From assembly GCF_001894865.1 (NCBI RefSeq), contig NZ_BCXA01000028.1, forward strand, positions 41,940 to 105,939: a DNA stretch of 64,000 nt, read 5' to 3'. The notes under the pieces were generated by a model. The model saw nothing but the letters and a program-made list of their open reading frames with translations, was not told where the DNA came from and did not search any database. The DNA is from Rhodococcus maanshanensis NBRC 100610. GTDB taxonomy: Bacteria; Actinomycetota; Actinomycetes; Mycobacteriales; Mycobacteriaceae. Within the stretch, counting starts at the first letter, position 1. Every line of letters starts with the position of its first letter. Both the position numbers and the translations under genes were made by a program. Shown here in pieces: positions 54,974 through 63,737 of this stretch.

Positions 54974-56833
54974 ATGAAGTTTCTCGACGACCCGCCCCGG
55001 TTCCTGCTCTTCACCGGTAAGGGCGGGGTCGGGAAGACCTCCATCGCCTGCGCCTCGGCTATCGCCCTCGCCCGCGCCGGCCGCAGGGTGCTGCTCGTGA
55101 GCACCGACCCTGCCTCCAACGTCGGTCAGGTGTTCGGCATGAGCATCGGCAACACCATCACCGAGGTTCCAGCCGTTCCGGGTCTCTCAGCGCTCGAGAT
55201 CGACCCGGAGCAGGCCGCCGACGCCTACCGCGAACGCATCGTCGGGCCGGTCCGCGGTCTGCTGCCCGAGACCGAGATCGCCTCGATCACCGAACAACTC
55301 TCGGGCTCGTGCACCACCGAGATCGCCTCGTTCAACGAGTTCACCGCCCTGCTCACCGACGCCCACGGCGTCACCGCCGGGTTCGACCACGTCCTGTTCG
55401 ACACCGCCCCGACCGGGCACACGATTCGGCTGCTCCAGCTCCCCGGATCGTGGACCGACTTCCTCGACGACGGCAAGGGCGACGCGTCCTGCCTCGGTCC
55501 GCTCGCCGGGCTCGAGAAGCAGCGCACCACCTACGCCGACGCCGTCGACGCTCTCGCCGACCCGAACCGCACCCGCCTGGTCCTGGTCACCCGGGCGCAG
55601 CGGGCGCCGATCGCGGAGATCGCCCGCACCCACACCGAACTCGCCGACATCGGGCTTGCCCATCAGTACGTCGTCGTCAACGGCGTCCTGCCCACCCCAG
55701 ACGGAGAAGACGCCCTCGAAACGGCGATCTACCACCGCGAACAGGCCGTCCTCGACACACTGCCTGCAAACCTGCGGACCCTGCCCGTCGACGAGGTCGA
55801 ACTCAAGCCCACCAACATGGTCGGCATCGCAGCCCTGGAATCGCTCTTCGCCCCGACCACCGCGCCGGTTGACGAGTCGCAGTCCGCGGGCCCCGGTGGA
55901 CTCGAAGTTGCCGATGCGCCGTTGTCGAGGTTGGTCGACGAGCTCGCCGCCGACGACCACGGTCTGATCATGTGCATGGGCAAGGGTGGGGTCGGCAAGA
56001 CAACCGTCGCCGCCGCGATCGCGGTTGCCCTCGCGCAGCGCGGACACCAGGTCCACCTGACCACCACCGATCCCGCCGCGCACCTGGCCGACACCCTCGA
56101 CGGCAGCGTCGACGGACTCGAGGTCTCGCGCATCGACCCGGCCGAGGCCACCGCCCAGTACCGCAACCGGGTCCTGGCGACCAAGGGCGCCGCCCTCGAC
56201 GATCAGGGCCGCGCGAACCTCGCCGAGGACCTGAAATCCCCGTGCACCGAGGAAGTCGCTGTCTTCCAGGCCTTCTCGCGGGTGATCCACGAATCCCGCC
56301 GCAAGTTCGTCGTCGTCGACACCGCCCCGACCGGGCACACCCTGCTGCTGCTCGATGCCACCGGCTCCTACCACCGCGAAATCGCCAGGCAGATGGGCGA
56401 GAACACGAACTTCACCACCCCACTGATGCGGCTGCAGAACCCGCAGGAAACCAAGGTCATCCTGGTCACCCTCGCCGAGACCACCCCTCGTCTAGAGGCC
56501 GCCGGCCTGCAGGCCGATCTCGAACGCGCCGGAATTCACCCGTGGGCATGGGTGGTCAACAATTCCCTCGCCGCCGCGCGCCCGACATCCGCACTTCTGC
56601 GGCGTCGTGCCGCGGCCGAGGTCTACGAACTCGACGCCATCACCACCGGCCACCCGGGCCGGTATGCGGTCGTGCCCATGCTCGCGGAGGAACCTGTGGG
56701 AGCCGAAGCGCTGACAGCTCTTACCCGTTCACTCGTCGCCGGCCTTGAGAACGGCGTAGATCCGACAGCCCTCGAAATAGTCCGACATCACGACGCCGTC
56801 TATGACCGCCAGTCCACACCCACCACGGATTGA
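54974..56833 (+). CDS. arsA: ArsA arsenite-stimulated ATPase (two-domain)
   Basis: 619 residues, full two-domain ArsA. Each half has a deviant Walker A: GKGGVGKT at 15-22 and at 337-344, and a DTAPTGHT signature. The allosteric As(III) cysteines are retained: Cys113 (SGSCTTE), Cys173 (DASCLGP) and Cys424 (KSPCTEE), near the known positions 113, 172 and 422. It receives arsenite from ArsD and energises the efflux pump. Last gene of the operon; the next genes are on the other strand. Confidence 0.95.
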   Translation: MKFLDDPPRFLLFTGKGGVGKTSIACASAIALARAGRRVLLVSTDPASNVGQVFGMSIGNTITEVPAVPGLSALEIDPEQAADAYRERIVGPVRGLLPETEIASITEQLSGSCTTEIASFNEFTALLTDAHGVTAGFDHVLFDTAPTGHTIRLLQLPGSWTDFLDDGKGDASCLGPLAGLEKQRTTYADAVDALADPNRTRLVLVTRAQRAPIAEIARTHTELADIGLAHQYVVVNGVLPTPDGEDALETAIYHREQAVLDTLPANLRTLPVDEVELKPTNMVGIAALESLFAPTTAPVDESQSAGPGGLEVADAPLSRLVDELAADDHGLIMCMGKGGVGKTTVAAAIAVALAQRGHQVHLTTTDPAAHLADTLDGSVDGLEVSRIDPAEATAQYRNRVLATKGAALDDQGRANLAEDLKSPCTEEVAVFQAFSRVIHESRRKFVVVDTAPTGHTLLLLDATGSYHREIARQMGENTNFTTPLMRLQNPQETKVILVTLAETTPRLEAAGLQADLERAGIHPWAWVVNNSLAAARPTSALLRRRAAAEVYELDAITTGHPGRYAVVPMLAEEPVGAEALTALTRSLVAGLENGVDPTALEIVRHHDAVYDRQSTPTTD

Positions 56834-56841
56834 CAGGTCGG

Positions 56842-57489
56842 CTACAGCAGACCGGACCAATACGAGTAGAAGCGGTGGACCACCAGCGCAGCGACGGCGA
56901 GGAACCAGAAGGTCACCGGGATCAGGTGGTTCCCGGCCGCGGTCACGACTTCCGCGCGGATGGGCCGGGTGAATGTGCCGTGGTGCAGGTTCCGGAGGGT
57001 GACGTACCAGAAGACCGGGATGACCGCGGCCCACACGACCATGCAGTACGGGCACAGCGCGCCGATGACGTAGAGGCTCTGCGCGATCAGCCAGTGCACG
57101 AACACCACCGCCGCGGTCACACCGAGTTGCAGGGCCAGCCAGTACCAGCGGGCGAAGCGGGCACCGGCAAGGAGTCCGGCGCCGGTGGCCGCGACGACCG
57201 CGAACCCGGCGATGCCGAGCAGTGAGTTGGGGAACCCGAACACCGCCGCCTGCGTCGTGGACATCACCGAGCCACAGTTGAGGACCGGATTGAGGCTGCA
57301 CGATGGGATGTAGTCCGAATCCGCTGCGAGGGAGAACTTCTCCACGGTGAGCACGAATGAGGCCGTCAGGCCGACGAGCCCGCCGATCAGCAGCAGCCAG
57401 GGCAGCGATCGATCGAACGGCGCACTGCCACGGGGCTCCGCCACCGTCGGCGCCGCAGCGGTGTCAGCGGAGGGCGGCATCGAGCGCAT
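56842..57489 (-). CDS. VKOR (vitamin K epoxide reductase) family membrane protein
   Basis: 215 residues, about five spans. The loop pair SCSLNPVLNC and the active site ALCPYCMVVW are both present, as in bacterial VKOR, which reoxidises DsbA-type proteins using menaquinone. The ATG at 57489 has AGGA eight bases upstream and lies inside the end of the DsbA gene, so the two are coupled. Only 8 bp separates its stop from the arsA stop. Confidence 0.9.
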   Translation of the reverse strand: MRSMPPSADTAAAPTVAEPRGSAPFDRSLPWLLLIGGLVGLTASFVLTVEKFSLAADSDYIPSCSLNPVLNCGSVMSTTQAAVFGFPNSLLGIAGFAVVAATGAGLLAGARFARWYWLALQLGVTAAVVFVHWLIAQSLYVIGALCPYCMVVWAAVIPVFWYVTLRNLHHGTFTRPIRAEVVTAAGNHLIPVTFWFLAVAALVVHRFYSYWSGLL

Positions 57490-58114
57490 CGGTCAGGTCC
57501 TGGTAGGTGGCGGGTGAGAACCGCTGGCCGTCGAGGAAGAACGTCGGGGTGCCCTGCACTCCGAGGGCTTTGCCGTCGGCGACGTCCGCCGCGACTCGCG
57601 CCGCGGTCGCCGGGTCGGCGTATGCGGCGTCGAACGCCGCCATGTCGAGTCCGAGATCGGCGGCGTAGCCACGGAAGACGTCGTCCTTGGGCACCCGCTG
57701 CTCGCCCCACTCGCTCTGCGTCTCGTACATCTTCTGGTACATCTGCTCGAACTTGCCCTGCTGCGCAGCGGCTTCCACTGCTCGGGCCGCCCGTTCGGCG
57801 TTGAAGTGCCCGGGCATCGGGAAGTAGCGCACCACGAAGCTCACCCGGTCCCCGTACCCGGCCCGCAGTTCCTCGATCGCGGGATACACCGACCGGCAGG
57901 CCTCGCACTCGAAGTCGAGGAACTCCACGAACGTCGGGCTGCCCTCCGGTGCCGACGAGATCCGGTGACTGTCCGGCCGCACCACCGCACCGGCACCACC
58001 TCCGGGGGCGGACGCATCGGAATCGCCACCCGATCGACCGACCAGCAGAATCGCCGCCACGGCGACGACGAACACGGCCACCAGAGCCAGCGAGATCTTC
58101 ACTCCCCGACTCAC
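57464..58114 (-). CDS. DsbA-like membrane-anchored thioredoxin-fold protein
   Basis: About 216 residues. A single N-terminal membrane anchor (ISLALVAVFVVAVAAILLVG) precedes a DsbA domain with the active site DFECEAC and the cis-Pro loop GVQGTPTFFLDGQ. It introduces or shuffles disulfides outside the membrane and is recycled by VKOR. GTG 58114 is preferred (GGCGG seven bases upstream); TTG 58132 is possible. Its promoter faces cadC across 58115-58245. Confidence 0.88.
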   Translation of the reverse strand: MSRGVKISLALVAVFVVAVAAILLVGRSGGDSDASAPGGGAGAVVRPDSHRISSAPEGSPTFVEFLDFECEACRSVYPAIEELRAGYGDRVSFVVRYFPMPGHFNAERAARAVEAAAQQGKFEQMYQKMYETQSEWGEQRVPKDDVFRGYAADLGLDMAAFDAAYADPATAARVAADVADGKALGVQGTPTFFLDGQRFSPATYQDLTDALDAALR

Positions 58115-58186
58115 GCGACGACCGCCGGCCAAGCAGGATCTTCGGGCGAACAGCGCAAATGAGACATGGCGACACGCTAACGGATG

Positions 58187-58248
58187 TTGATATCGCCACG
58201 TCGGCGCGGGTTCCGGTTCATATCAATACCCATTAGGATATTGATATG
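58187..58248. promoter_or_regulatory. CadC-type operators shared by dsbA-VKOR and cadC-cadA
   Basis: CATATCAAT (58219-58227) and ATTGATATG (58240-58248) form a perfect 9-bp inverted repeat that overlaps the cadC ATG (58246). Another TTGATAT half-site at 58187-58193 points the other way, toward dsbA. ArsR/SmtB repressors bind such TTGATAT-spaced repeats. The layout suggests that CadC represses its own operon and perhaps the disulfide pair. Confidence 0.65.
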
Positions 58249-58641
58249 ACTGATGGCACGGTGGACACCTGCGACCTGCTCTGCCTGGATCTCCCGCACG
58301 CGGAGCGGATACGGGCCGGGCTCCCGACCCCGGCGATCATCGAGCCGGCCGCTGCCGCTGCCCGCGCGCTCGGTGACCCCACGCGCCTGACGATCGCCAC
58401 CGCGCTGCGCTCCGGCGACGAGTTGTGCGTGTGCGACATGGCCTGGGTCGTCGGGCAGGCACAGAACCTCGTGTCGCATCACCTGCGGCAGCTCAAGATC
58501 GCCGGCCTGGTGACCTCCCGCCGACAGGGCCGGCTGGTGATGTACGCACTGACCACCCGCGGGCGCGCCCTTGTCGACGCCGTCGTCGGCGATTCTTCCG
58601 CCGACACCCGAGCCGACACCGTGGAGACCGAGCATGTCTGA
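58246..58641 (+). CDS. cadC: CadC-type metal-sensing repressor (ArsR/SmtB family)
   Basis: 131 residues. Cys9 and Cys13 (TCDLLCLD) plus Cys61 and Cys63 (ELCVCDMA) reproduce the spacing of the four Cys ligands of plasmid pI258 CadC (7, 11, 58, 60), which binds Cd(II), Pb(II) or Zn(II). The helix-turn-helix is QAQNLVSHHLRQLKIAGLV. It starts inside its own probable operator and overlaps the ATPase gene by 8 nt. Confidence 0.88.
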   Translation: MTDGTVDTCDLLCLDLPHAERIRAGLPTPAIIEPAAAAARALGDPTRLTIATALRSGDELCVCDMAWVVGQAQNLVSHHLRQLKIAGLVTSRRQGRLVMYALTTRGRALVDAVVGDSSADTRADTVETEHV

Positions 58642-60694
58642 TGCCTGCTGCGGGCCGACGCCCGCCGACACCGCCGAACCCGACCACGGTCCCGGACGGC
58701 TGTGGCACGTCCGCGAGCTACAGTGCGCGGCAACGGCCGCGGTCCTACTCGCCGCCGGGTGGGCACTCGGACGAGCCGGAATCGGCCCTGCCGCAACGGC
58801 GCTCGAACTCGCCGCGGTCGTGGTCTCCGCGTCCACATTCGCGCCCGGCGCCCTGAGGAATCTTCGGCACCGCCGGGTCGGGGTCGGGACCTTGATGACA
58901 ATCGCCGCTGTCGGTGCGGTCGCCCTCGGTCAGTATCCCGAGGCAGCGATGCTCGGCATCCTCTTCTCCGTCGCCGAGGGTCTCGAGCACGACGCCGTCA
59001 CCCGCACCCGCCGCGGACTGCGGGCACTGCTGTCGCTGGTCCCTCCCACCGCGACCGTCCTGCGCGCCGGCAGGGAAACGACCGTGGCGCCGGACGACCT
59101 CGCCCTCGGCGATCGGATGCTGCTGCGCCCGGGCGAACGCGCGGCAACCGACGGCGTGATCCGTGTCGGTCGCACCAGCCTCGACCTGTCCGCGATCACC
59201 GGCGAGTCGGTCCCGGTGGAGGCCGGGCCCGGCGACGAGCTGTACGCCGGGGCTATCAACGGTGGCGGTGCGATCGAGGTCGAGGTCACCGCCGTCGCGG
59301 CCGACAGCTCCCTCGCCCGGATCGTGCACATCGTCGAGGAGGCCCAGGACCGCAAGGGTGCCGGGCAGCGCCTCGCCGACACCATCGCCAAGCCACTGGT
59401 CCCGACGATCATGATCCTCGCGGCACTCGTCGCCGGCATCGGATCCGTGTTCGGGGACCCGATGCTGTGGATCGAACGCGCCCTCGTCGTGCTCGTCGCG
59501 GCCGCCCCCTGCGCGCTGGCGATCGCCGTCCCACTCACCGTGGTCGCCGCGATCGGGGCATCGAGCCGGCACGGCGCCCTGATCAAGGGCGGCGCCGCGC
59601 TGGAGGAACTCGGCCGCATCCGCGTCGTCGCCCTCGACAAGACCGGCACCCTGACCCGCAACACCCCGCAGGTCGTCGCCATCGTCACCGCCCCCGGCAC
59701 CCCCGAAGCCGAGATTCTCGCCGCCGCGGCGGCGCTCGAGGCGCGCAGCGAGCACCCCCTCGCTGCCGCGATCCTCGCCGCCGCCGACCTGCCCGTGACC
59801 CCCGCCGACGACGTCACCGCGGTGCCCGGCCACGGACTGACCGGAACCCTCGGCGGCAGCACGCTGCGTCTGGGCAAGCCCGGATGGATCGACGCAGGCG
59901 CACTTGCCGCGGACGTCACGGGGCTACAGGGAGCGGGCGCCACGGTGGTGATCGTCGAGCGCGACGGATCGGCGCTGGGGGCGATCGCCGTCCGCGACGA
60001 GCTGCGCCCCGAAGCCGCCGAGGCCGTCGCCCGGCTGCGCGGACTCGGCGTCGACGTCGCCATGCTCACCGGTGACAATGAGCGCACCGCCCACACCATG
60101 GCCACCGGCGCAGGCATCACCACCGTTCACGCCGAATTGCTTCCCGAGGACAAGGCGAACCTGCTGCCGAGCCTCGCGAATGGCCGCCGGGTCGCGATGG
60201 TCGGCGACGGCATCAACGACGCGCCGGCCCTCGCCACCGCCGACGTCGGTATCGCAATGGGGGCGATGGGCACCGACGTCGCGATCGAAACCGCCGACGT
60301 CGCCCTGATGGGCGAGGACCTGCGTCACCTGCCCCAGGTCCTCGCCCACGCCCGCCGCGCCCGCCGAATCATGGTGCAGAACATCGGGTTCTCGCTCGCG
60401 ATCATCACGGTGCTGATACCCCTGGCCGCCACCGGTGTGCTCGGTCTCGCCACGGTGGTGTTCATCCACGAGTTCGCCGAGGTCCTCGTCATCGCCAACG
60501 CCATCCGCGCCGCCCGCGCCACCACCCTGCCCGGACTCACCAGCGCACCCGTCACCACAGGGCCGGTCCACGTGAGCGTCGCCCCCGCGGAGCACACCCC
60601 GGGCGATGCCTGCTGCCCGCCCGCGCAGCCGGCGCCATCGAGGCCCGCTACCAGTCGATCCGAAGCCCAAGAGGATTCCGCCTCCCCACGGTGA
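58634..60694 (+). CDS. P1B-type heavy-metal ATPase
   Basis: 686 residues. Actuator loop TGESVP, phosphorylation site DKTGTLTRN, hinge GDGINDAPAL. There is no standard N-terminal metal-binding domain, only CC pairs near both ends (SDACCGP and GDACCPP). The membrane metal motif reads AAAPCALAI, i.e. APC instead of CPC, and the last membrane helices have FIHEFAEVLVIANA rather than the DKG of Zn/Cd ATPases. It exports a soft or transition metal; Cd is likely from the CadC partner, but the altered motif makes this uncertain. Confidence 0.88.
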   Translation: MSDACCGPTPADTAEPDHGPGRLWHVRELQCAATAAVLLAAGWALGRAGIGPAATALELAAVVVSASTFAPGALRNLRHRRVGVGTLMTIAAVGAVALGQYPEAAMLGILFSVAEGLEHDAVTRTRRGLRALLSLVPPTATVLRAGRETTVAPDDLALGDRMLLRPGERAATDGVIRVGRTSLDLSAITGESVPVEAGPGDELYAGAINGGGAIEVEVTAVAADSSLARIVHIVEEAQDRKGAGQRLADTIAKPLVPTIMILAALVAGIGSVFGDPMLWIERALVVLVAAAPCALAIAVPLTVVAAIGASSRHGALIKGGAALEELGRIRVVALDKTGTLTRNTPQVVAIVTAPGTPEAEILAAAAALEARSEHPLAAAILAAADLPVTPADDVTAVPGHGLTGTLGGSTLRLGKPGWIDAGALAADVTGLQGAGATVVIVERDGSALGAIAVRDELRPEAAEAVARLRGLGVDVAMLTGDNERTAHTMATGAGITTVHAELLPEDKANLLPSLANGRRVAMVGDGINDAPALATADVGIAMGAMGTDVAIETADVALMGEDLRHLPQVLAHARRARRIMVQNIGFSLAIITVLIPLAATGVLGLATVVFIHEFAEVLVIANAIRAARATTLPGLTSAPVTTGPVHVSVAPAEHTPGDACCPPAQPAPSRPATSRSEAQEDSASPR

Positions 60695-60725
60695 CTGTGA
60701 TCGAACTCGAGGGCCAGAGCCGAGG

Positions 60726-61904
60726 TCAGCCCACGCCCGCGCGCCGGGATCGGCGGGCCATCGCCGTGGGGGCGACCGCGATGAGTACGGCCAGGGCGGC
60801 ATAGCCGACCGTGAGCGTGGCGGCTGCAGCGACACCGGCAACCAGCAGGGGTCCGCCCGCGTCGCCGAGTTCGCGGCCGAGTTCGGCGGCACCCATCGTT
60901 TGGCCCATCCGCTCATCGGGGGTGGCGGCAGCCAAGGTGGCGAAAGCCAGCGGTGTGATCAGGCCGGTACCGATCCCGATCCCGATCGCGGCAAGCAGTA
61001 CGCCGGTCAGACCTGGCAGCATGGCGCAACCCAGTCCGGCTGCCGCGATCACCAGTCCGGTTGCGATCCCGGTCCTGGCCGGCAGACGCCCGTCATCCAA
61101 CGCCCGTCCCGCGCGTGGCTGCACCAACGCGGCGCTCGCCGCGAGAAGCGAGACCACGGCACCGGTGACCACCGGTCCGAGGCCGGCCGCAGCCCCGGAC
61201 ACGGGAAGGAATCCGACACCAACCGACAGGGCGGCGGTTGCGGCCGCGAGTGCGGCGGTCGGGCGCAGGAACGACCCCTCCGATAGGCGCCGCGCCAGGT
61301 CGACGAGGGTTTGCCTGGCGCGCGGGAGCGGCGGAACCGCCGGGACCGCGCATACCGCCCACACTGCCACCCCGACCGAGAGGACCGTCATCACCGCGAA
61401 CAGCAGCGACAGCCCGCCGACCCATACGATGGCACCGCCGAGCAGCGGCCCCAGGGTGTAGCCGATGCTCTTGTAGAACCCGTAACTACCGAATGCCCTG
61501 CCCTGCTTCGCCTTCGAGTGCATTCGGGCGACCAGGGCGCTCGCGGCGGGCGAGAGTGCCGATGCGCCCGCGCCTTGGCCGAGGCGGGCCAGCCACAGCC
61601 AACTCGGGTCGTCGACCACGACGAAAACCGCGGAGGCTGCGGCGAAGACGATCAACCCGCCGATCAATACCGGACGTGCCCCGACCCGGTCCGCGACAGA
61701 CCCGAACACCGGCTTCAACACCACCTCGGCACCGTCGTACAACGCCAGCAACAACCCCAGATACAGCAGTGAACCGCGCAGGTCCCCGGTCGCCGACCCC
61801 AGGTTCGCCGCGATGCCGTGTGCGCCGAACGCGGTGGTGAAACCCGCCGCGTAGAGCGGCCACATCCGCCACCGAGGCGGGACCGGCGGCGCGGGAACGG
61901 TCAT
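60726..61904 (-). CDS. MFS transporter
   Basis: 392 residues, twelve spans, with MFS motif A-like GSVADRVGARPVLIGG. Other family regions include GASALSPAASALVARMH and GYTLGPLLGGAI. Drug-efflux-like MFS proteins have this pattern. ATG 61904 was chosen; longer readings exist upstream but look non-coding. It is convergent with the P1B ATPase (31 bp apart). No substrate clue. Confidence 0.82.
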   Translation of the reverse strand: MTVPAPPVPPRWRMWPLYAAGFTTAFGAHGIAANLGSATGDLRGSLLYLGLLLALYDGAEVVLKPVFGSVADRVGARPVLIGGLIVFAAASAVFVVVDDPSWLWLARLGQGAGASALSPAASALVARMHSKAKQGRAFGSYGFYKSIGYTLGPLLGGAIVWVGGLSLLFAVMTVLSVGVAVWAVCAVPAVPPLPRARQTLVDLARRLSEGSFLRPTAALAAATAALSVGVGFLPVSGAAAGLGPVVTGAVVSLLAASAALVQPRAGRALDDGRLPARTGIATGLVIAAAGLGCAMLPGLTGVLLAAIGIGIGTGLITPLAFATLAAATPDERMGQTMGAAELGRELGDAGGPLLVAGVAAAATLTVGYAALAVLIAVAPTAMARRSRRAGVG

Positions 61905-62174
61905 CACAGCGCGCCAACCCGGCGCAACTCCCGCCACACCGCCACCGGATGCCGTGACGGCCCCGCATTCAGCTTCACCAGCACCATGATCCACCGAGTT
62001 GAATCCGATTGCGTGCGCCTCAGCCCTTCCCGACACTCGACGTCGAGGGCTGAGTGATCAGGCGATCTCGGACGATCGAGAAGGTGTCGGCCAGGCGGAT
62101 CTCAAGAGCCCTACCTGGACAAATGCCCATATGTGACTGGAGCCACATCGGTTGACTTCGGGTCGACGAACATC

Positions 62175-62213
62175 TTAACTAAGGCGGTCCTCACATAGGA
62201 CACCCTTAGCTAA
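62175..62213. promoter_or_regulatory. inverted repeat upstream of a secreted-protein gene
   Basis: TTAACTAAGGCGGTCCT (62175-62191) and AGGACACCCTTAGCTAA (62197-62213) are inverted copies with 13 of 17 positions matching, around a five-base spacer. It lies about 110 bp upstream of the gene at 62322 within a 417-bp gene-free stretch (61905-62321). It could be an operator or an imperfect hairpin. It does not match the DtxR/IdeR iron-box consensus well. Nothing else is recognised in the stretch. Confidence 0.45.
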
Positions 62214-62321
62214 CTCGCGTGCGGGCGCCGGCTTCGACCGAAAGGTCGCCGAACCGGCCGTTCGTGCGCGAGGTCGAATCCACTGTGCATGGGCACGGTG
62301 ACCCACGAAATGGAGCACTCC

Positions 62322-62819
62322 ATGGCAACTTTCACCAAGCGTCGCCTCGCCGGTGCCGGCACCATCGCCGGCCTGTCGGCGCTCGCGCTGGTCGTCAGCC
62401 CGGCGATCGGCTCGGCAGCAATCACTGGCGGCGCGACCGTGCAGGCGAACGCGGGCAAGGGCACCATCACGACCTCGATCAGCGGGCTCAACACCACCAA
62501 GGCATTCGTCAAGTGCGAGGGCACCGTCTACCGCGGCGACGCCGTGGTTCTCGACAAGACGACGAAGGTCGGCGAGAGCTTCCTCGTCCAAGGTCCGACG
62601 ATGGTGGTCGGCCAGGTCCTGACCAACGCCTCGGGCACCGGCACGTCGGCCGCCTTCCCGGATGGCGAGTACCAGGTCCGCACGAAGTGCAAGGAAGAGG
62701 GCGACGTCGACTACCAGGACCCGATCGCCCCGGTACGGGTCACCGTCACGGGCGGCACCGCCGCAGGCGGCAGCGCCGACTTCAGCCTTGACGGCCTCCT
62801 CGGCGGGTTCGGCAGCTAG
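62322..62819 (+). CDS. secreted protein of unknown function
   Basis: 165 residues. Signal peptide about 1-32 (KRRLAGAGTIAGLSALALVV), cleavage near GSAAI. The mature domain looks beta-rich, with two Cys (FVKCEGT and RTKCKEE) that could form a disulfide, and a Gly-rich end (DGLLGGFGS). ATG 62322 has GGAG six bases upstream. Family not recognised; similar short secreted beta proteins are common in Mycobacteriales. Confidence 0.72.
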   Translation: MATFTKRRLAGAGTIAGLSALALVVSPAIGSAAITGGATVQANAGKGTITTSISGLNTTKAFVKCEGTVYRGDAVVLDKTTKVGESFLVQGPTMVVGQVLTNASGTGTSAAFPDGEYQVRTKCKEEGDVDYQDPIAPVRVTVTGGTAAGGSADFSLDGLLGGFGS

Positions 62820-62968
62820 CAGCGAATCGGCGGTGGTTGGCGTCCGGGGCAGCGCGCGCCAACCACCGGCTCCCCGTCCGGAGCCGCGGAGCTCTCAGCA
62901 CACTTCGCGGCGGAAAGCGCCGCGTGGCAACGATTTCTCGCCCGCCCCACCCGTCAGGATCGATTCCC

Positions 62969-63703
62969 GTGTACGACACCCCCGACCTCGTCGGTACCGC
63001 AGGACACGACCAGTCCGAGCCCGACATCCTTCCTCCCCCACCGGCCGCCCTGCCCGTCGTCGTTCGGCCGAGGCCTCGCCCCGAGGCCGTGACGTGGGGG
63101 CCCCCGCATCACCAAGCACTGTTCTCGAACGCGTCTGAGCGGCCATCGAGCTGGCTCGCCGCGGTGCCCGAACGGCCACACGCACTGCACGATTCGTGGT
63201 GGATGATCGCGGCTGCCGCGCTCGCGGCGTCCTCGGTGATCGCGGGTGTCTTGTGGATCTCCACACACGTTGACGTCGACCCGACGCTCCACACCGTTGC
63301 GCTGTTCGTGCACCTGGCGTCGCTCGTGCTCGGGTTCGGCGCGGTACTGGTCGCCGACTACCTCGTGCTGGTCTGGCTGTCCGGCCGCTGCACCCTCGCC
63401 GAGGCGATCGCCGGCGCCAGTCGGCTCCACCTGCCCATTTGGGCGGGCCTCGCGGGCCTCATTGCCAGCGGATCACTTCTCGAGCCCAACCTCGCGTCTG
63501 GCCTGACACGGACCAAGGTGAGCCTCGTCCTGGTTCTGACGATCAACGGACTTCAGGCCCTCATCCTGAGTAGACGTATCGCCCAACACGTTTCGATTCC
63601 TCTCACCCGTCGACTGATGGTGTGGGGCGCATCAACCGCACTGGTCTCCCAGATCTGCTGGTGGGGCGCGGTATGGATCGGATTCTGGAACGCCGAGCAC
63701 TAG
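62969..63703 (+). CDS. four-helix membrane protein of unknown function
   Basis: 244 residues. A polar Pro-rich N-terminal third is followed by hydrophobic segments around residues 79-95, 108-128, 145-165 and 172-190, with another near the C-terminus (LVSQICWWGAVWIGFW). No catalytic motif is visible. GTG 62969 was chosen for AGGA nine bases upstream. It precedes a lipoprotein gene by 34 bp and may be co-transcribed with it. Confidence 0.65.
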   Translation: MYDTPDLVGTAGHDQSEPDILPPPPAALPVVVRPRPRPEAVTWGPPHHQALFSNASERPSSWLAAVPERPHALHDSWWMIAAAALAASSVIAGVLWISTHVDVDPTLHTVALFVHLASLVLGFGAVLVADYLVLVWLSGRCTLAEAIAGASRLHLPIWAGLAGLIASGSLLEPNLASGLTRTKVSLVLVLTINGLQALILSRRIAQHVSIPLTRRLMVWGASTALVSQICWWGAVWIGFWNAEH

Positions 63704-63737
63704 GCAACGCGCCCTGGTCAACGAGAGGAGCCCCCGC

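Noticed and set aside
62175..62213. Iron box for DtxR/IdeR.
   Set aside because: Half-sites resemble TTAGC-TAA but do not follow the 19-bp consensus, and no iron gene is nearby.
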